Shown here piece after piece: positions 60,225 through 64,000 of a DNA stretch of 64,000 nucleotides; positions within the stretch are counted from its first letter, which is position 1, and each line of letters opens with the position of its first letter. The notes below the pieces were generated by a model, which worked only from the letters and a program-made list of their open reading frames with translations, was not told the origin of the DNA and did no database searches. The position numbers and the translations under genes were made by a program. The stretch covers positions 782,599 to 846,598 of the forward strand of contig NZ_SOAV01000002.1 in assembly GCF_004364245.1 (NCBI RefSeq), in the 5' to 3' direction. The DNA is from Streptomyces sp. BK208. Its GTDB lineage: Bacteria > Actinomycetota > Actinomycetes > Streptomycetales > Streptomycetaceae.

Positions 60225-61753
60225 TGCTCGGCTCCCGCGGCGAGAACCTCCGCGGCGCGTGCCGGCGTGGCGTGCGACTCCGTGGCGTGCGACCCCGTGG
60301 CGAGGGGAGCCGCGACGAGCGGGCCGGCGTCGGCCGGGAGCGGATGGCGGGCACACAGCGCCTCGACCTCGGCACGCAGCTCGGCGGCTGTGCGCGGGTC
60401 GAGCCGGTACTCGGTGTCGGTCACCGCCGTCGTCGCGGTCAGCACCGCGTGCAGCAGCCGCGCGCACTCCCGCATCTCCTCGGGCCCCATACCGCGCTGC
60501 GCGAGGATGTTGGTGCCCAGCCGCAGACCGCTGGTGACCAGCGGCGGCTTCGTGTCACCGGGGATCCTGTTGCGATTGGCCAGGATGCCGCACCGCTCCA
60601 GGGCGCGCTCGGCCACCACCCCGGAGAGCCCGTGGGGGCGGACGTCGAGGAGGACCATGTGGTTGTCGGTCCCTCCGGTCAGCACCCGGTGGCCGAGCTC
60701 CTCCAGCTCGGCGGCCAGTCGCCGCGCGTCGTCCACGATCAGCTGGGCCGTGCGCAGGAAGTCCAGTCCCGAGGCGAGGGCGAGGGCCCGCGCCTTGGCC
60801 GCGATCAGCCCCGGGCTCGGCGTTCCCTGGGTCTGGGGGAAGACCGCCCGCTGGAGGAGCCGGTACAGCGGGGTGGCTCCGTCGGGCCCGGGGGAGCGGT
60901 GTTCCTGTCCGCTGAGGATCAGACCTCCGCGGGGACCGCCGAGCTGTTTGTAGGTGCTCATCGTCGTCACATGGGCGACGTTGACCGGACTCGGATGCTC
61001 ACCCGCCGCGACCAGGCCGGCGATGTGGGAGATGTCCGCCAGCAGATAGGCTCCCACCGAGTCGGCGATCTGCCGGAACCGGGGGAAGTCCAGCGTGCGC
61101 GGATACGCGCTCGCCCCGGCGATCAGCACGCGGGGCCGGTGCTCCGCCGCCAGTTCCGCCACCTGGCCGAAGTCGATCCGGCCGCTGTCGTCCAGACCGT
61201 AGTGCACCGCGTGGTAGTGACGCCCCGTCACCGACGCAGGCGAGCCGTGCGTGAGGTGACCGCCGGAGTCCAGGTCGAGGCCGAGCAGCGTGCCGCCCGG
61301 CGGGAGCAGTGCGGCCAGGACGGCCAGATTGGCGGACGAGCACGAGTGCGGCTGCACGTTGGCGTACTCGGCGCCGAAGAGGTGCTTGGCCCGCGCCACC
61401 GCCAGGCGCTCGACCCGGTCGAACTGCGCCGCGCCCGGATGGTAGCGCGCTCCGGGGTAGCCCTCGGCCGTCACGTTGGACAGCGCCGCCCCACCGGCCG
61501 CCAGCACCGAGGGATCGGCGATGCTCGCCGAGGCCACCATGGCCAGCGTCGTCCGCTGTTGGTGCACCTCGGTGTCGAGCATCTCGGCCAGTTCCGGGTC
61601 GGTGCGGTGCAGAACGTCCATGCCGCTGCTCAACGCGGCTCTCTGCGCGCCCGCCACCGCGGGCGGAAGGTCGGTTGCACCCCTTTCGTCGTTTTCTGCG
61701 TCGGGCGTCGAGTGCGCTGTTGCCACCGCTGTGGTATTCGACTGACGGGCCAT
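60221..61753 (-). CDS. SHMT-like PLP enzyme with altered active site
   Basis: A 510-residue protein with serine hydroxymethyltransferase fold between about residues 35 and 440, plus N- and C-terminal extensions of about 30 and 70 residues. Kept: Glu97 (AEGYPG), His136 (NVQPHS), Asp240 and His243 (DISHIAGL), PLP Lys269 and the GGPRGG loop. Compared with E. coli GlyA, Glu36 is Ala76, Tyr55 is Thr95, Tyr65 is His105 and His228 (THKT) is Tyr268 (TYKQ). These changes suggest a different substrate or one-carbon donor. Related enzymes in natural-product pathways form alpha-methylserine or act as threonine transaldolases. ATG 61753 has GAGGTG 6 bases upstream. It is coupled by GTGA to the NRPS whose A domain may use its product. 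Confidence 0.88.
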   Translation of the reverse strand: MARQSNTTAVATAHSTPDAENDERGATDLPPAVAGAQRAALSSGMDVLHRTDPELAEMLDTEVHQQRTTLAMVASASIADPSVLAAGGAALSNVTAEGYPGARYHPGAAQFDRVERLAVARAKHLFGAEYANVQPHSCSSANLAVLAALLPPGGTLLGLDLDSGGHLTHGSPASVTGRHYHAVHYGLDDSGRIDFGQVAELAAEHRPRVLIAGASAYPRTLDFPRFRQIADSVGAYLLADISHIAGLVAAGEHPSPVNVAHVTTMSTYKQLGGPRGGLILSGQEHRSPGPDGATPLYRLLQRAVFPQTQGTPSPGLIAAKARALALASGLDFLRTAQLIVDDARRLAAELEELGHRVLTGGTDNHMVLLDVRPHGLSGVVAERALERCGILANRNRIPGDTKPPLVTSGLRLGTNILAQRGMGPEEMRECARLLHAVLTATTAVTDTEYRLDPRTAAELRAEVEALCARHPLPADAGPLVAAPLATGSHATESHATPARAAEVLAAGAEQ

Positions 61754-62027
61754 CTCCTGCACCTCTGTGTCTGGGTCGAGGTCTGGGTCAACACGTGCGT
61801 CACTGCAAGGTGAATGTGCGTGGAATTCCGGAGCTTCCGCCGCTCGCCGAGGAGACGCGCAGAGAGCGGGGGTATCGATAACCGGCCCCGCGTGCGGCGG
61901 GCGCATTCGCGCAACAGGTGCGCCGGACAGGCTCCGGCCTGATGATTGCGGCGGCGTTCCGGGCGCCACCCCGCGTCCACGCAGCGTACTGGCCCGAGGC
62001 GGGCCCGTGCCCGGCCGACGGCGCACA

Positions 62028-62047
62028 TGCTGTCCCGTCGACAGGAC
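62028..62047. promoter_or_regulatory. Copy of the TGCTGTCC palindrome between the divergent NRPS-side genes
   Basis: TGCTGTCCCGTCGACAGGAC matches 54136-54155 at 17 of 20 bases and is itself a partial dyad (GTCC...GGAC). It lies 275 bases upstream of the SHMT-like ATG and 267 bases upstream of the NRPS ATG at 62314, in the 560-base divergent promoter region. A shared operator for both biosynthetic transcripts is likely. Confidence 0.5.
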
Positions 62048-62137
62048 GCCGTCGGCACGGAGGGTGATGCCCCGGGCCGAAGGCGCTTGACCCGGCCGCC
62101 GGGAACACCGGAAGCTCTCAAGGCGTGCGCGGTCCGA

Positions 62138-62175
62138 AGAGAATGCCGGACGAGCGCACCCGGAAGACATTCTCT
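62138..62175. promoter_or_regulatory. Inverted repeat AGAGAATG / CATTCTCT in the divergent NRPS promoter region
   Basis: AGAGAATG (62138-62145) and CATTCTCT (62168-62175) are perfect 8-bp complements with 22 bases between, 139-176 bases upstream of the NRPS ATG at 62314. The arms are 30 bp apart start to start, about three helical turns, which suits a dimer or tetramer binding one face of the helix. The flanking DNA is less GC-rich than its surroundings. The rest of 61754-62313 holds no gene. Confidence 0.45.
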
Positions 62176-62313
62176 GATTCCTGAACCAGCGTGCTTTCCC
62201 GCTGTCCGGATTGCCGAACCCGCGATATCCGCAGGGCTACCGATGAGCCGGCCCGTTGTTCCCGTGCCGGCCGACCGCGTCCGCGAAACGATGACCAAGG
62301 AAGTAGAGGCGAA

Positions 62314-64000
62314 ATGATCCAGTTGTCCTTCGCGCAGCGCCGGTTGTGGTTCCTGCACCGTTTCGAGGGTCCCTCGGCCACCTACAACCTCCCGGTGGTC
62401 GTGCGGCTCTCGGGCGCGCTGGACGTGGACGCGCTCACCGCCGCGGTGCGGGACGTGGTGGAGCGGCACGAGAGCCTGCGGACCGTGTTCGACGAGGACG
62501 AGGGCGGTGTGCCGTTCCAGCGCGTCGTCCCGGCCGACGAGGCGGCGCCGGACCTGCCGGTGCGCGAGGTCGCCCCCGAGGACGAGGAGGCCGCCGTCAC
62601 CGAGGCCGCCCGCCATGCCTTCGACCTCTCCCGCGAGATCCCCTTCCGCGCCACGCTCCTGCGCCTCGGGACGCGGGAACACGCCCTGGTCCTGGTCATG
62701 CACCACATCGCCTTCGACGGGGAGTCGATGGCGCCGCTGGCCCGTGACCTGTCGGCGGCGTACACCGCACGCCTGGACGGCGGTGCCCCGGGCTGGGAGG
62801 AACTGCCGGTCCAGTACGCCGACTACACCCTGTGGCAGCGCGAAGCGCTGGGCGAGGAGTCCGACCCCGAGAGCGAACTGAGCGCACAACTCGCCTACTG
62901 GCAGGGCGAACTGGCCGGTGCGCCCCAGCAGATCCAGCTGCCCGCCGACCGCCCCAGGCCGCCCGTGCCCGGCCACGAGGGCGGTGTCGTGAGCTTCTCC
63001 GTCGACCCCGGCACCTGGGCGGGCGTCCAGGACCTCGCCCGGTCCTGCGGCGCCTCCGCGCCGATCGTGCTCCAGGCCGCCCTGTCGGTGCTGCTGGGCC
63101 GGCTGGGCGGTGGCGAGGACGTGTCGATCGGGGCGCCCGTCGCGGGCCGGGGCGACGAGGCCCTGGGCGATCTGGTCGGCTTCTTCGTGAACACCTGGGT
63201 GCTACGGGCGGACCTGTCGGGCAACCCGGCCTTCTCCGAGGTGCTGGAGCGGGTGCGCGGCAAGGCCCTGGCGGCCTACGACAACCAGGACGCCCCCTTC
63301 GAGCGGCTCGTGGAACTCCTCAACCCCGAGCGCTCCAGCGCCTACCACCCGCTGTTCCAGGTGATGTTCGCCTGGCAGGACACCGCGCTGGTCGGCCTCG
63401 ACCTGCCGGGGCTGACCGCCGTCATGGAACCGGTGTCCACCCACACCGCCAAGTTCGACCTCGAATTCGCCTTCGGTCTCGATCCCTCCGGGGAAAGTCT
63501 CACCGGCACCCTCGAGTACGCGACGGAACTCTTCGACCACGACACCGCGGCAGGGTTCGCCGACCGGTTCGTGCGCGTGCTGCGCACCGTGGTCACCGAC
63601 CCCTCCGTGCCGGTGGGCGCCGTGGACGTGCTGCTGCCCGGTGAGTACGGGCGGCTGGTGACGGAGGCGAACGACACCCGGGCCCCGTGGCCGGCCGCAT
63701 CCCTGGTGGAGTTGGTGGAGCGGCGGGTGGTGTCGGCTCCGGACGCGCGTGCGGTGGTCTGCGGTGACGTGGAGTGGTCGTACGGTGAGCTGAACGCGCG
63801 GGCGAACCGGCTGGCGCGTGTGCTGGTGGGCCGGGGTGTGGGTCCCGAGTCGCTGGTGGGGCTGGCGCTGCCGCGGTCGGCGGATCTGGTGGTGGGTCTG
63901 CTGGGGATCTTGAAGTCGGGTGCGGGTTATGTGCCGATCGATCCGCGGTATCCGAGCCGGCGGCTGGACTACATCGTGGCGGAGGCGGCTCCGGCGCTGG
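62314..64000 (+). CDS. Non-ribosomal peptide synthetase, C-A start (cut by window edge)
   Basis: The first 562 residues of an NRPS that continues past base 64000. ATG 62314 is preceded by AAGGAAG at a spacing of 10. Residues 1-430 form a condensation domain: C1 SFAQRRLWFLHRFEGPSATYNLP, C2 RHESLRTVFDED, C3 MHHIAFDGES (HHxxxDG at 130-136), LAYWQGELAGAP and the C5 region LVGFFVNTWVLRADL. An adenylation domain begins near 465 (SYGELNARANRLARVL) with core A2 LLGILKSGAGYVPIDPRYP. The specificity region is not reached. It starts with a full C domain, so it needs an upstream acyl donor, possibly the product held on the PCPs of the divergent NRPS. Confidence 0.93.
   Translation, partial: MIQLSFAQRRLWFLHRFEGPSATYNLPVVVRLSGALDVDALTAAVRDVVERHESLRTVFDEDEGGVPFQRVVPADEAAPDLPVREVAPEDEEAAVTEAARHAFDLSREIPFRATLLRLGTREHALVLVMHHIAFDGESMAPLARDLSAAYTARLDGGAPGWEELPVQYADYTLWQREALGEESDPESELSAQLAYWQGELAGAPQQIQLPADRPRPPVPGHEGGVVSFSVDPGTWAGVQDLARSCGASAPIVLQAALSVLLGRLGGGEDVSIGAPVAGRGDEALGDLVGFFVNTWVLRADLSGNPAFSEVLERVRGKALAAYDNQDAPFERLVELLNPERSSAYHPLFQVMFAWQDTALVGLDLPGLTAVMEPVSTHTAKFDLEFAFGLDPSGESLTGTLEYATELFDHDTAAGFADRFVRVLRTVVTDPSVPVGAVDVLLPGEYGRLVTEANDTRAPWPAASLVELVERRVVSAPDARAVVCGDVEWSYGELNARANRLARVLVGRGVGPESLVGLALPRSADLVVGLLGILKSGAGYVPIDPRYPSRRLDYIVAEAAPAL

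Noticed and set aside
61754..62313. Iron box (DmdR/IdeR site) between the divergent NRPS-side genes
   Set aside because: Looked for TTAGGTTAGG-like 19-mers and found none; only the two other dyads are present.

Overview
The window is very GC-rich, with third codon positions almost all G or C, frequent GTG starts and 4-base ATGA/GTGA gene overlaps. Together with an RNase HI/phosphatase fusion gene and an actinobacterial RNase P RNA, this points to a Streptomyces chromosome: a conserved core arm running into an accessory secondary-metabolite locus at the right edge. No tRNA, rRNA, IS element, prophage or CRISPR array was seen.

Left part (1-21 kb): the end of a GlxA-type regulator; an SDR/MerR pair with a MerR-style promoter; an AraC regulator, a cupin and an SGNH hydrolase; then a five-gene operon (9870 down to 4089, minus strand) headed by a cobalamin riboswitch. 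That operon encodes a secreted prenyltransferase-fold protein, a secreted membrane-anchored protein and a full ECF transporter (T, fused A-A' and S components), so it is very likely a B12 or corrinoid uptake system. Next come a KstR-like TetR regulator with a perfect KstR-type operator, a divergent glycosyltransferase/methyltransferase/(a/a)6-barrel operon, cell-envelope genes (amidase, membrane proteins) and two MFS exporters facing outward from a shared promoter region, one with a C-terminal carboxypeptidase-regulatory-like domain.

Middle part (21-37.6 kb): an ABC-2 exporter with its two-component system; a MaoC hydratase; a 55-residue small gene; a Nif3-like / zinc-ribbon / RNase HI-phosphatase set; KDPG aldolase; YaaA; a MerR regulator whose 19-bp-spaced promoter predicts a leaderless mRNA; AraC and DMT-transporter genes; rnpB, whose 5' end overlaps the DMT-transporter reading frame; and a RIO-type kinase preceded by a small upstream ORF.

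Catabolic island (37.7-48.7 kb): a 3-oxoacid CoA-transferase pair, a complete Liv-type ABC importer with an alpha/beta hydrolase in the same operon, a GAF-PucR regulator and an MHS-family symporter, suggesting uptake and CoA-dependent degradation of an organic acid or amino-acid-like substrate.

Accessory biosynthetic region (48.9-64 kb and beyond): a DHA2 exporter, two DUF4097-type beta-repeat proteins, a ribbon-helix-helix protein, an ornithine/lysine N-monooxygenase, a compact NRPS (C remnant-A-PCP-C-PCP, no thioesterase), an SHMT-like PLP enzyme with changed active-site residues translationally coupled to it, and a divergent NRPS (C-A...) that runs off the right edge. A near-palindromic 20-bp element occurs upstream of the monooxygenase and again between the two divergent NRPS-side genes. 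No iron box (DmdR/IdeR type) was found, so the product may be an N-hydroxy-ornithine siderophore or a piperazate / alpha-substituted-serine peptide rather than a standard iron-regulated siderophore. This is the best candidate for an undescribed system here.
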